Source: Acidobacteriota bacterium
Lineage (GTDB): Bacteria; Acidobacteriota; Blastocatellia; RBC074
Assembly: GCA_016715865.1 (NCBI GenBank)
Contig: JADJXM010000005.1
Coordinates: forward strand, 310,001-374,000
DNA: 64,000 bases
Reading direction: 5' to 3'
Shown: piece after piece, positions 30,802-40,767 of the stretch
How positions within the stretch are numbered: the stretch's first letter is position 1
Layout of the letters: the number at the start of each line of letters is the position of its first letter
The notes under the pieces: generated by a model
Told to the model about the DNA's origin: nothing
What the model saw: the letters and a program-made list of their open reading frames with translations, nothing else
Databases searched by the model: none
Made by a program: the position numbers and the translations under genes

Positions 30802-33800
30802 CTATTGAGCCAGGCCGGCCAGAAGGCCCGCATCGAGCCAGGCCAATGCCTGTCCGGCCCAGAGATGAGAGCCGTCAATTTCAAGGCACCGGCGCAGGTT
30901 CTGACGTGCCTGATCGGGCTGGCCCTTGAAAGCAGCATAGATTCCAGCCAGGTAATATGCTCCCGCGCCCCGGTTTTTGGAGCTGTTCTGATTATTGATC
31001 TGGTTGACGCCCAGAAAATTTTCAAACCACTCTTCAGACTGCACGCGCTGACCGTTGTGGTCGAGCGCAATCGCGCGAAACAGCGCTTCTTCATTGCCAG
31101 TCGGGTGTTCGATGCCGGCCGCCGATTTCCATGCCTGCATGGCCGCGCTCTGATCGCCAGCCGCCTCCAGTAACAGCGCCTCGAAGACAAGTAATCGACC
31201 GCTTCGCAACGTTGCGAAATCATCCAGGCCAAGATTGGCCGGGGGGCTTTGAGCCGCACGGATATTCCTGATCGCATCGGCTTTGTTCATCCGTGCACAG
31301 AGAGTCAGATTGGCTGCCTGCCATAGATGCAGAAGCGAATAGGACTGATGCTGAGGCTCGAATGCATGCTTCTCGATCATCGAGATTGCTCGCTGAGGAT
31401 GACCTGATTGCAGTTCGACCGCAGCCAGATTCTCGATCAGACGATCATTTTGTGGTTTGTTTATCAGCGCGCGTTCGATTATCTCCCGCGCCGCATCCGG
31501 ATTACCAGCCCTGGCTTTAAGCTGTGCTACGAGAATCGTATTTGACAGCAAATCAGGGCGCTGTTCGGCGGCGCGGGCCAGCAGGGCAAGCGCTTCATCA
31601 GAGTGTCCATCTTTAAGCCCCGTCTCAAGCAGGGCCAATCCGAGGTCGCGCAAAGCCATAAAATGGTTCGGGTCGGAGTCGATGGCAGAACGCCACGCGG
31701 ATATACCTTCAACGCGTCGCGCACGGCTGTACAGGATTTCGCCCAACAGGCAATTAGCGTTTGCATCCTTCGGCTCAATGGCCAGGATCCGCTTCAGCAC
31801 ACGAATCGTTTCGCGACGGAACGGAAATATTTCGGGCTGCAATGATTGTTTACGTGCCGCTTCAATGCTCAGCCGCATGGTGTTGGTGTCCCCATTTCTG
31901 CCGGCAAGGTAAGCACGGTAATAATGAAGCAGCGGTCCAGCCGTTGGAAAAATCCTCAGCGCGCGTTCGATTATTTGCTGCGCTTCCTGGAAGGCCGACA
32001 AACGCAGGTATTCGCAAGCCAATTCCAGATAGCCCTGCTCGTGATTGGCGCATGCCCTGTCCAGTTGCGGGTTGCTGCCAAAGGCTGCTGGCGAGGATTG
32101 TGATCTGGAGAGGAATTGTTTCTCGGCGTATGCGAAGGCATTGGTCGGATCTAGTTTGAGCAGCGCGTCGCATTCCTTATCTGCTTCCGACATGCGGCCG
32201 AGCTTGCGCAATGTGAAAGCGTAAGCCTGGCGCGCGGACACCTGCGAAGGCCCGATAGCGACTGATCGAGACAAATACTGACCGGCCTCTTTGAAATCAC
32301 CGGCGTTGAGCGCGAGCAGTCCGAGTCCGTAATCGCGTTGATTGAATTTCCCGGATGACGGCAGAATCCTGAAATATCCGCGTCGGGCTTCCACCAGTTT
32401 CCCGATTTCTGTATGCGCAATAGACAGAAAATAATGAGCTTCGCCGTTTGTAGGATCACGGTCCAGGACAGCCTTGAAATGGTCGATCGCATCGTCGTGC
32501 CGGTCGCGTTCGAGCGCCATCAATCCCAATCGTAAACGGGGTGCAGTGTAATTGCCGTCTTTGGCGAGCGCTGCACGGTATACTTGATCGGCTTGTTCCA
32601 GCTTTCCGAATTTTTCGTGCGCCAATCCCTGTTGATAGGCCTCCTCGGCTGTTAACTTGTCAATCGAATCGAATCGACGCGGTATCGAATCGGTGGCAAA
32701 CACCGAGTCTGGATGGCTGCTGTCCGGCCTCTGAACGTGTTCTGCAAGCAAAACGCCGTCTGCTGCTCGAACTTCAAGTTTCAATACATGACTGAAATCC
32801 CCGGACTTTAATCCGATCTCTGTCCGATAGACTTGATCGGGCGAGAGGTTCTGTTTTGTCTGCCAGATCGTATTTTCGCCTGTCTTGAGCCGGATCATCG
32901 CTTGTGGGAATTTTCCGGTGGCTGTTATGGCCAGCTTTGCCTGATTCTGGCGCGCTTCAAAGTTTATCACCGCATCGCGGGTGGCAGTCGTCAATCCACC
33001 GAGTTTGCCTGTGCCAAACCAGTACTCGGTCCATCCGTCACTTTTGCCCGGCTCGATGAATTCGTAATTGCCGTCCCAGACGAAACGTCCACTCTGGATT
33101 TCGATGTATGGACCGTCCGAGTCGGTATAGTGCTTCATCTGACGCATCGCGGCATCGCCGGTTCCCCATGTCCAGGTCTTGATGCCGCGCGCAAGCCGCC
33201 GGTCTGTCCAGCAGATTGTGCCGAAATCAGTCTGGTAATCGTAGGCTGCGATAAAATTATCGTAAATATCAAGGCCGAAGACTCCAAGCATGTTTTTATT
33301 GTTTTTATACCAGCTCAAATCCGCGCCGCGCACGATTGGCCAGGTGCTCAGTTCGGAACTGTCGTGGCCGATTGTACGCGTCATCGGGTAAACAAACCGT
33401 GTGCCTTCGGTCGCGGCGATCCCGGCATTCGTCCACATAAGGTATCGATTGGGCAACAGATTGTTGTTGCGGAGTCGAAGATTAAGCTCGATGAACGACC
33501 GGCCAGGATGCAATGTAATCTCCATCGAGATCTTGTTGCGGAAGAAGTGATCGATGTGAGAAAGGATAATCGTTGCGCTGCCGTCATTATCGCGTCTGAT
33601 TGCCCACGGCCATGGCTCGCCGGGCCACGTCAGCATGTGCGCATCGTAAGGCCCGTACACCTCCAGATTACCCGCAGGCCATCCGCCGCGCTGATTGTAG
33701 CCGGTCGGCTTGATGACGCTGGTGTAGTAGAAAATCTCGCGATTGGCGGTTTTGTCGCGTGCCGACCAGATGCGTCCGCCAAGTTCGGGCAGGACAACCA

Positions 33801-34101
33801 CGCGCAGATATTCGTTCTCCAATGTCAGCGATTCGTAACGGACAGGCATTGGTTTACGGCTCATCGAGTCGCGGTCGAGCCTCGCATAAGGATAGATCGC
33901 CGAACTGTCTGCCGTTTTGAACAGTGGCGCGACAGTTTCAGATCGACTGATTGTATACGTCGGAACTTCAAGCACGCCACGGGTCAGGCTTACCTGCGGT
34001 GGTTTTTGCGCAAGAGCTGAAGAAAGGGGAAAGCATAACAGAAACAGCGTGGCAGCCAGCCGGGAGCGCAGACATCCTCTCCTGCCGGTCCTGCCGGCCA
34101 T
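30802..34101 (-). CDS. secreted DUF5107 protein with TPR repeats
   Basis: With the start at 34101 the protein is 1099 aa and begins MAGRTGRRGCLRSRLAATL, a good signal peptide ending SSALAQ. The DUF5107 domain (about 30-430, YLRVVVLPELGGRIWS, PTGYNQRGGWPAGN) has a galactose-mutarotase-like beta-sandwich character. TPR units run from about residue 485 to the end, including GNYTAPRLRLGLMALERDRHDDAIDHF. An alternative ATG at 34161 lies just after the upstream stop and would add 20 residues. The family is common in Acidobacteriota and Bacteroidota carbohydrate clusters. The role is probably carbohydrate binding or processing in a complex. Confidence 0.78.
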   Translation of the reverse strand: MAGRTGRRGCLRSRLAATLFLLCFPLSSALAQKPPQVSLTRGVLEVPTYTISRSETVAPLFKTADSSAIYPYARLDRDSMSRKPMPVRYESLTLENEYLRVVVLPELGGRIWSARDKTANREIFYYTSVIKPTGYNQRGGWPAGNLEVYGPYDAHMLTWPGEPWPWAIRRDNDGSATIILSHIDHFFRNKISMEITLHPGRSFIELNLRLRNNNLLPNRYLMWTNAGIAATEGTRFVYPMTRTIGHDSSELSTWPIVRGADLSWYKNNKNMLGVFGLDIYDNFIAAYDYQTDFGTICWTDRRLARGIKTWTWGTGDAAMRQMKHYTDSDGPYIEIQSGRFVWDGNYEFIEPGKSDGWTEYWFGTGKLGGLTTATRDAVINFEARQNQAKLAITATGKFPQAMIRLKTGENTIWQTKQNLSPDQVYRTEIGLKSGDFSHVLKLEVRAADGVLLAEHVQRPDSSHPDSVFATDSIPRRFDSIDKLTAEEAYQQGLAHEKFGKLEQADQVYRAALAKDGNYTAPRLRLGLMALERDRHDDAIDHFKAVLDRDPTNGEAHYFLSIAHTEIGKLVEARRGYFRILPSSGKFNQRDYGLGLLALNAGDFKEAGQYLSRSVAIGPSQVSARQAYAFTLRKLGRMSEADKECDALLKLDPTNAFAYAEKQFLSRSQSSPAAFGSNPQLDRACANHEQGYLELACEYLRLSAFQEAQQIIERALRIFPTAGPLLHYYRAYLAGRNGDTNTMRLSIEAARKQSLQPEIFPFRRETIRVLKRILAIEPKDANANCLLGEILYSRARRVEGISAWRSAIDSDPNHFMALRDLGLALLETGLKDGHSDEALALLARAAEQRPDLLSNTILVAQLKARAGNPDAAREIIERALINKPQNDRLIENLAAVELQSGHPQRAISMIEKHAFEPQHQSYSLLHLWQAANLTLCARMNKADAIRNIRAAQSPPANLGLDDFATLRSGRLLVFEALLLEAAGDQSAAMQAWKSAAGIEHPTGNEEALFRAIALDHNGQRVQSEEWFENFLGVNQINNQNSSKNRGAGAYYLAGIYAAFKGQPDQARQNLRRCLEIDGSHLWAGQALAWLDAGLLAGLAQ

Positions 34102-34162
34102 TGGCAGGGATTCTCTGTCATGAATTGTGTTCTCAGAGTTAAACAGCAGGTGTCCCGACATT

Positions 34163-37100
34163 CTACTGAATAGTGATCTCCGCACGGGCTGTCTCTCCGC
34201 TGATGGTTTCGGTGACGGATACGCGCCACGTACCCGCCTGATCATTGAGCGCTGTCCTGAAACTGGTGCTTCCCACTCCATTCGTGATCTCCAGATTGTT
34301 GCCGTAATAGACCATCTCACGCCCTGATGGGGCGGTTACTTTGACTACCGCCACCGAACGCAGTCGAGGTGATGAAGCGATGCGAAATCGGATTGTCACC
34401 GATTCGCCCAACCGCGCGCGCGGCGCAGCCTGTAATTCCATTCCACTGATACGGTTTTCGACCAGCGCCAGAAGTCGCGGCACTGCCGGATCGACTTCAG
34501 TCTCAAACTCTGATCCCGTGCCGAGGTAACGTTTCTGGCGTACATCATAGAGCACGCCTTTCCGCTCAAATGTCAGTCGCACTCTCTGCGGCGCCGGCTT
34601 GTCTTTGTCGGGTATGAGACCGAGCAAACTGGTTGATCCGAAATTGAATAGATAGCTTTCACAATCTGCAACGCGGTCACCTGCCATGGAAGTCATCCTG
34701 ACCGCTGGATTGATCGCGGCGGCGGTCATTAATTGCTTCATCTTTTCGAGCGCCGGCCCCTGTTTTCGCTCCTGCTTGTCTTCCGTGTAGCTGTTCAGGA
34801 AATAGTTGAGCAGATAAGCACGGCCCTGGCCGTAGCGGTTTTCGATCAGCTGGGGCCGGCCCTCTTCGATGAGCATCGCCTTTGCGCCGGCCAGCTTTAT
34901 ACCGGACTCCCCTTTCATCGCTACGACTGCATCACGATTGGATTTCGACGGCTCGATTCCAAACACGTCGCTCAAGACTCGCGGCTCCCTGAACGCACAA
35001 TGCTCATCCATTATGCCTGGCAATGCATCGGCGATGACAGTGCCGCCCTGTCGCACAAACTCCCGGATGGCCGACACTTCTTCATCGCTCAGCGCAATGC
35101 TCATTGGAAGGATAAAGGTGCGATAACCTCTCGCGATAAGATCACCTTTTTCTACATCGCCATAAGCGATGAAATCGAACTGAAGTCCGGAATCGCGCAG
35201 TATCCTGACCCATCCGTCGCGGTTGGCGTTGAAGCGGCGATGAGTGACGCTGGTCGAATCGTAAACGACTTTTGGCTCGATCTTGCCGTCCACAATCCAC
35301 GATCCGTGGATGCTCGGATAAGAATAGTGAATAGCGATGCGACTGTTGTCGGGCGTGCCAGAGGCGATCAGTTTGCCGATGCCGGCGCCGCGCAGTTCGC
35401 TGAAGCCTTCGGCGATGTCTTTGCCGCTCTGGCACAACGTCAGATCGGGAGTTAACGTAGAAAACTGCCAGAAGACGTATGCTCCACCGTTCGCGCCTTT
35501 GAAAAGGTTGCGATAGAAATCGTAGAGCACGTTTTTGCCCAGCATCCCGTAACCCGCGCCTCCCGAAATCTTCACTTCCGGGTTGAAATTTCGGTGGAAG
35601 TCGAACTGATTGCCGCCGTCGTATGAGTTCAGGTGTTTTGTAAACTTATTGATCAGGCTGTAATCGCTTCCGTTGTGCGGGGCCGATTCCTGCGTGCCGG
35701 AATTGAGCAGGATGCCTTCCGGGTCCAGCTTGCGCAGTTCGCCGAGCACGAATTCGAAGGTCTCAGCGTAACTCTTCTCCATAAACGTCCGATGATCGGC
35801 CCACGACGTGTAATTGCCTCGACTCTGTGCTTCATAAGTGTCGTCCGGCGTGACTTCATCCCATTGTCTGAAGCTCGTGCCCCAGTGTCGGTTCAATGCG
35901 TCCAGTGATTTGTACTCCGCCTTCAGCCATTCGCGCATCGCGCGCATAGTATGCGGCGAGAAGCACAAATCCAGATCGTCAACATAACAGGTCAGGGAAG
36001 GCTCTTCGTATACGTAATAGGACATCGGCGAGAAGCCCACCCATGGTTCAGCCAGTTGCTTCAACTCCTTGCGAATCAGATCACGATAACCAGGGTCGTT
36101 CAAACAGTACTCACGCACGAGTAATCGTTTGTCGCGCGTCTCGGCGTACTGTTTCTTCATCTTCGAGTAGTAGTCGCGCAGCGCGCCATCCGGGGACTCC
36201 TGGCCGCTGATGCGCGTCTGTGCCTGGATGTTGAAATTGGCGTGCTTGCTGTGGCTGAGCGTGTAAGACGAGAGCGTCGTCACATTGAGCCGCCGCAGTT
36301 GTTCGTCAATCGCGGGCCAGACACCGGGGATAGGTTCCTTGTTGAAGAGGTACATGACGATGTCGTAATCGTCCCAGCGGCGTGGTTGCAGAACGAATAC
36401 TTCTGTCAATTGACGGTCGCTGCGCACGCCCTGAGCGCCGACCTCGCAATCCACTCGGGCCAGATGCGTCAGCGCACCGGTCGAATTTAGACTGATCTGT
36501 TGCTCGACATCGGCGCCCGCTTTGATCGGGTAGCGGCGCTCGTCAAGCAGTCGGTCGTAGTTGTCATAGAGTCTCGCGGTGAGGGTGGAGTCCTGCGTCG
36601 CATGTAACCCGATCCGCGCGGTGACCGGATCGCCAAGTTTGACGCGGTCGGTGGCGAGGGCAACCGACCGGATAGTTGTCCTTGCAGCAACCTCGAACGT
36701 TTGTGTCGCCCAGTCGATCGCGCGACCCTGCTCTCGCAATTGCACCTCGGCGAAATGACGGCCGCCTGTGAGGGCTTTCGAGATCTCGAGCGTGACCTTG
36801 TCCGCATTCTGTCTGACCGTCGAAGAAACCTGCGCTTCGATTTCGCCGAAACTGCTCCGAATCGTCGCGGTGACTTCAGCGCCCTGCGGCACATTGTTAA
36901 GTGTCACGGCCAGATTGTCCGCCGATGGTTGCACACTGCGGATGCCTGATTTCGGTTCGCGTTGCGCGGCCCACACCACTGCGCGAGCGACCAGCGACCA
37001 GAGGTATTCGTGATACGGATAATGAAGCCCGGTCTCGAACATCTCTTCGACCTCGGGAATCATCCCGCGTTCACTGTATCCGAACGCTACGACGCGCCCT

Positions 37101-38305
37101 TTGCCCAGAGTCCTCACCGCAAGTACAGGTGTGCCGCGTGATGTTTCGAGCAGCACCTCGCCGGATATTTCAGATGAAGGAACACTCAGGTGCCCCCACG
37201 GAAAGGCATCCAATGGAACGCCGCGTGTGATGTAATGATCGCTCTTCGCTCGCCACTGTGTCTGATCGAGACTGCTTCGGTCGGCGTTCCTGCCGGTTTT
37301 GATCTCTCCGTTCCTGATGATCGGCGAAAGACTCCAAAGATCACTCTCCCGGCTGTTCGGGTAAAACAGCACCAGCCCGGCCCCCGCTTCGACACGGCGG
37401 CGAATTTCATTGCGAATCTCCTCAGGGTAACTCTCCCAACGACGCAGCCCCGGCCACAGAATCACATCGTAATCAGGGCCATTGAGCAAATCATCGGCAA
37501 TATAGGTGTGCGCCAGACTGTATGCTCCTTCCCAGAATTCTCCGCCGAAACTGCGATGTTCGTAAAAGTCGCCGAAACCCCATTTGTTAGTGCCTTCGCT
37601 GCGCCCAATCGATGTCGCTTTGAAATCGAGTGAGAGTCGTTGCGCCAATTCGATGATTCCGCGACCATCCGCGACATCGGCGATGGCAAAGGCTCTGATC
37701 CGTCCATTGGCAAAGGGCTTTGCCCACTCATCGTGTGGTGTCACGATGTCCATCGTATAATCGACGTCCCACCGGCCGCGCTCAGCCAACGCCGGATGAA
37801 ACCGGTCAAGCGCGAAATAGTCGAAGTAGAATGTTCCGCCGCGCCCGGATTCCAGCGTCAGCGAACGCATCTTCCGCAAATCAACATCACGTACCCGGGC
37901 CAGCCGCAATTGCAGATGGTTGACACCTGTGCGAAGAGCAAACGTGTGAACAAAACGTCCACCGTCCGCATCGCGCAGCAATACTCTCAGCTCCGCCGGC
38001 TGTATTGACCAGGCAAACATCAGCAACGAATCCTTCCTGCGCCAGTCCTGCGGAATATCCGTCAGTTCAATTGTCCCTCCGTTTAAAGGAAATGAGGCTT
38101 CGAGCGATGCTGTGTTCCAGGCCGGAAAGCGCTTTGATGCGGCGATCCGCACACCTTCTGAAGCTTTGATTGAAGTGATCTCTTTCAGGTTCTCAAATGT
38201 AGCGAAGACATCCTGTGCGCAGACGGACTTAACGGCCAGCGCCCAAAGTGGCATCATCAGGGCGAGTGTGAACGCAGCTTTCTTGAGTAATCGAGGCATT
38301 GGCAT
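34163..38305 (-). CDS. very large secreted GH42-like (beta-galactosidase trimerisation) protein
   Basis: The 1380-aa protein has a signal peptide (about 1-30), an N-terminal carbohydrate-binding-like beta domain (about 35-170), a class-I amidotransferase-like region (about 190-450), two beta domains (about 460-650), a TIM-barrel part (about 655-980), a trimerisation domain (about 990-1210) and C-terminal beta modules. The barrel holds YYVYEEPS (candidate acid/base glutamate near 767) and LNRHWGTSF, as in GH42. GAAAGGAAAAC precedes the ATG. It is twice the usual GH42 length. Galactosidase activity is plausible but the nucleophile could not be fixed by eye. The downstream DUF5107 gene follows closely. 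Confidence 0.78.
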   Translation of the reverse strand: MPMPRLLKKAAFTLALMMPLWALAVKSVCAQDVFATFENLKEITSIKASEGVRIAASKRFPAWNTASLEASFPLNGGTIELTDIPQDWRRKDSLLMFAWSIQPAELRVLLRDADGGRFVHTFALRTGVNHLQLRLARVRDVDLRKMRSLTLESGRGGTFYFDYFALDRFHPALAERGRWDVDYTMDIVTPHDEWAKPFANGRIRAFAIADVADGRGIIELAQRLSLDFKATSIGRSEGTNKWGFGDFYEHRSFGGEFWEGAYSLAHTYIADDLLNGPDYDVILWPGLRRWESYPEEIRNEIRRRVEAGAGLVLFYPNSRESDLWSLSPIIRNGEIKTGRNADRSSLDQTQWRAKSDHYITRGVPLDAFPWGHLSVPSSEISGEVLLETSRGTPVLAVRTLGKGRVVAFGYSERGMIPEVEEMFETGLHYPYHEYLWSLVARAVVWAAQREPKSGIRSVQPSADNLAVTLNNVPQGAEVTATIRSSFGEIEAQVSSTVRQNADKVTLEISKALTGGRHFAEVQLREQGRAIDWATQTFEVAARTTIRSVALATDRVKLGDPVTARIGLHATQDSTLTARLYDNYDRLLDERRYPIKAGADVEQQISLNSTGALTHLARVDCEVGAQGVRSDRQLTEVFVLQPRRWDDYDIVMYLFNKEPIPGVWPAIDEQLRRLNVTTLSSYTLSHSKHANFNIQAQTRISGQESPDGALRDYYSKMKKQYAETRDKRLLVREYCLNDPGYRDLIRKELKQLAEPWVGFSPMSYYVYEEPSLTCYVDDLDLCFSPHTMRAMREWLKAEYKSLDALNRHWGTSFRQWDEVTPDDTYEAQSRGNYTSWADHRTFMEKSYAETFEFVLGELRKLDPEGILLNSGTQESAPHNGSDYSLINKFTKHLNSYDGGNQFDFHRNFNPEVKISGGAGYGMLGKNVLYDFYRNLFKGANGGAYVFWQFSTLTPDLTLCQSGKDIAEGFSELRGAGIGKLIASGTPDNSRIAIHYSYPSIHGSWIVDGKIEPKVVYDSTSVTHRRFNANRDGWVRILRDSGLQFDFIAYGDVEKGDLIARGYRTFILPMSIALSDEEVSAIREFVRQGGTVIADALPGIMDEHCAFREPRVLSDVFGIEPSKSNRDAVVAMKGESGIKLAGAKAMLIEEGRPQLIENRYGQGRAYLLNYFLNSYTEDKQERKQGPALEKMKQLMTAAAINPAVRMTSMAGDRVADCESYLFNFGSTSLLGLIPDKDKPAPQRVRLTFERKGVLYDVRQKRYLGTGSEFETEVDPAVPRLLALVENRISGMELQAAPRARLGESVTIRFRIASSPRLRSVAVVKVTAPSGREMVYYGNNLEITNGVGSTSFRTALNDQAGTWRVSVTETISGETARAEITIQ

Positions 38306-38364
38306 GTTTTCCTTTCAATTACTTTCAGGCAACAACGGAACTTGCCGCTGGCGGATGATTGATC

Positions 38365-39393
38365 TTAAATTTTTGATGGTTTTAGAAAGCGCACGAACCA
38401 GTCGCTGACCTGCGCGAACATCTCATTCGTGTATGTGTGATCTCCAGCCGTGACATGAACCGCAAACCTGTCCGTCGCCTTGCGACTGGCATAAACTTTT
38501 TTGACTTTCTCTTCGAGTATGCGCAAACCCTCGATTGGCATCCCCTGATCCTGATCACGTCCCACGATCAGCACCGCGCGCGGCGCCAGCGATGCGAAGA
38601 CCTCGGGCTGATCGCCAGGAAATAATTTGAGGAATCCCGCGGGATAAAAATACTGCGAGTGATAACCGGTATTCCTGCGATATCGCAGCAAATCATCGTA
38701 TGTCCCCGCGCCGCCGCAGACAGGCACGATGACACTGAGGCGCGGATCGGCTGCCCCCGCATACCAGCTCATTGCGCCGCCAAGCGAGAATCCGGTAATG
38801 CCGATCCGTGTGCCGTCCACATCGGGCCGTGTTAACAGATAATCCACGGCACGCAGGACCTCGGCAACCATGAGTCCCATGTAGTTGCGCCCTTCCAACT
38901 GAGCGTGCACCGCATCGAGATAAATATTCTGGCCGCGTGATTCGGATCCCAGGTAGTCGAGCGAAAGCGTCAGGAAGCCCTGGCGTGAAAGCGCCCGCGC
39001 CCAGCCGGTTCGGGGGAATTCGGTCAGTCGCAGTCGCGAATCGGTCAGATGCTGCCGGGTTCCGCTGGTCCCCGGAAGGCAAATAATGACAGGGAGTCGG
39101 CCTGACGACGGGTTCGGTTTCACCACCATGCCGGGAACCCAGACGCCTCGCCCCGCATCGAATCGCAGGTCTTCAATCGTTACATCACCGTCAACGTTCC
39201 GCGTCAGGATCTCCGCTACTGGCGGTCGAGCGACAGGGGGCTGTCGTGGCAGCCCTAATAATTGCAGCATCCGGCTGCGCGCCGATCCTGTTTGTGGCTG
39301 CGCCCAGTCGGTAACCGTCGCCAACGGAGAGAGTAAAAGCAGACCGACGAAAATCAATCGGATGGTGAGTCGGCTCATTCCGGTATTCTTCAT
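38365..39393 (-). CDS. secreted alpha/beta-hydrolase (dienelactone-hydrolase / acetyl-esterase-like)
   Basis: The 342-aa protein has a signal peptide (about 1-31), an alpha/beta-hydrolase with CLPGTSGTRQ near the oxyanion region, DYLGSESRG, nucleophile elbow GFSLGG (near Ser198), acid RDQDQGMPIEG and His in AGDHTYTNEMF, so the triad is complete. AAGGAG lies 9 bp before the ATG. It is placed 15 bp after the permease gene and 59 bp before the GH42-like gene. The probable activity is ester removal from a carbohydrate or lactone opening. Confidence 0.85.
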   Translation of the reverse strand: MKNTGMSRLTIRLIFVGLLLLSPLATVTDWAQPQTGSARSRMLQLLGLPRQPPVARPPVAEILTRNVDGDVTIEDLRFDAGRGVWVPGMVVKPNPSSGRLPVIICLPGTSGTRQHLTDSRLRLTEFPRTGWARALSRQGFLTLSLDYLGSESRGQNIYLDAVHAQLEGRNYMGLMVAEVLRAVDYLLTRPDVDGTRIGITGFSLGGAMSWYAGAADPRLSVIVPVCGGAGTYDDLLRYRRNTGYHSQYFYPAGFLKLFPGDQPEVFASLAPRAVLIVGRDQDQGMPIEGLRILEEKVKKVYASRKATDRFAVHVTAGDHTYTNEMFAQVSDWFVRFLKPSKI

Positions 39394-39408
39394 AACTCTA
39401 TCTCCTTA

Positions 39409-40767
39409 TCACAGTTTTAAGTCCACCAGTCCCTTCCTGAAGCCCCGTGTCAGGAACATCAGATAAAGGAATCCGATAGCCATCCAAAATCCGCCCAGCG
39501 CCATGGCGAAGCGTGAAAGGTGCAACCAGATGTATAAACAGATTGAAAATCCCAAAGCGGGCAACACAAGACCGGAGAGTAACTGACGGCCCTGACCCGG
39601 CCCCGGGCGCAGCCAGTAGTGACGAATGACAGACAGATTGACCAGCATGAAACCGATGAATGCGCCGAAGTTGACCAACTCGGCTGCTTCTGTGTATTTC
39701 AATATCAAAGCCCCTGTCAGATGCAATCCGCCCATTAAAAGCACGCTATAGATCGGCGTTCCAAGTTTTGGATGGATGTAGCCGAAGACTCGATATGACA
39801 ACAAGCGGTCGCGCGCCAGACCGTACAGCAGTCGCGATGCGCTGGCTTGTCCCGTCACTGCCCCGGCCACACCGGCCACCACCAGCACAAACGAGAGAAA
39901 ATAAAAGAGCGCCTGCCCTCCGACCAGTTTGCCGACATCCATGAAGGCCGTCTCGACAGGTGAGAAAGTCCGGAATTCGGGCCAGACCATCTGGGCCAGA
40001 TAGCTTTCCAGTACGAATAGTCCGCCGGCGATAAAACAGACCAGGAGCGTCGCGCGCTGGATGTCCCGGCCCGGATTCCTGGCATCTTCGGCCAGTGTTG
40101 TTACCCCGTCGAAGCCGATAAAAGAGAGCACTGCGAGGGATGTCGTGCCCATGATCTCTCCGTACGAAAATGTCGCCGGATTGTAAAAAGGTTTGGTCGA
40201 AAACAGCGTCCCTTCACCTGTGCCATCAATTAATGCCCGAATCGCGAGCACGATAAACCAGACGAGCGAGACCCCCATGATCGCGTTCATGACATAGTTT
40301 GAACGCGATGTTATTCGCATCCCGAGGAGATTGATTCCTGTAATTGCCCCGGTCGCGATGAAAGCCCAAATCCAGTATGGCGCTTCAGGCCACACCTTAT
40401 GCGCGGTGAGTGCGGCGAAGATTACGCTCAGCATCGGAATCAGCATGTAGTCCAGGATCATGGCCCAGCCGGCGAAGAATCCGACCGTCGGCTGTATGGC
40501 TTTCGCAGTATATGAGTATGTCGAGCCGGCCTCCGGGTATGCGGCTGCCATTCGTCCATAACTGAGGGCCGTAAAGCTCATCGCCACCATGGCGATCAGA
40601 TAAACCAGCGGCAGGTGCCCCCCGGATTTAACGGTGGCGATCCCGAACATCGAATAAGGCGCAGTTGGCCCGATAAAGGCGATGCCGAAGATGACCAGAT
40701 CCCTCAGCGAAAGCACGCGCTTGAAACTGCCCCCGGATGCGGCGACGCTGGTTGTTGTTGATCCCAT
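39409..40767 (-). CDS. APC-family amino-acid/polyamine-type permease
   Basis: The 452-aa protein starts at 40767 with GGAG 7 bp upstream, and its ATG shares one base with the GH20 stop (TGATG). It shows about 12 hydrophobic helices, the first with FGIAFIGPTAPYSMFGI (unwound TM1 motif of the APC fold), and the GFDGVTTLAEDARNPGRDI loop typical of the family. APC proteins import amino acids or amines. A permease of this class within a carbohydrate operon, next to GH20 and M20 genes, suggests a nitrogen-containing degradation product. The substrate is unproven. Confidence 0.87.
   Translation of the reverse strand: MGSTTTSVAASGGSFKRVLSLRDLVIFGIAFIGPTAPYSMFGIATVKSGGHLPLVYLIAMVAMSFTALSYGRMAAAYPEAGSTYSYTAKAIQPTVGFFAGWAMILDYMLIPMLSVIFAALTAHKVWPEAPYWIWAFIATGAITGINLLGMRITSRSNYVMNAIMGVSLVWFIVLAIRALIDGTGEGTLFSTKPFYNPATFSYGEIMGTTSLAVLSFIGFDGVTTLAEDARNPGRDIQRATLLVCFIAGGLFVLESYLAQMVWPEFRTFSPVETAFMDVGKLVGGQALFYFLSFVLVVAGVAGAVTGQASASRLLYGLARDRLLSYRVFGYIHPKLGTPIYSVLLMGGLHLTGALILKYTEAAELVNFGAFIGFMLVNLSVIRHYWLRPGPGQGRQLLSGLVLPALGFSICLYIWLHLSRFAMALGGFWMAIGFLYLMFLTRGFRKGLVDLKL

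Noticed and set aside
32833..34020. 395-codon forward open frame opposite the DUF5107 gene
   Set aside because: Long only because of codon bias of the true minus-strand gene; no domain seen.
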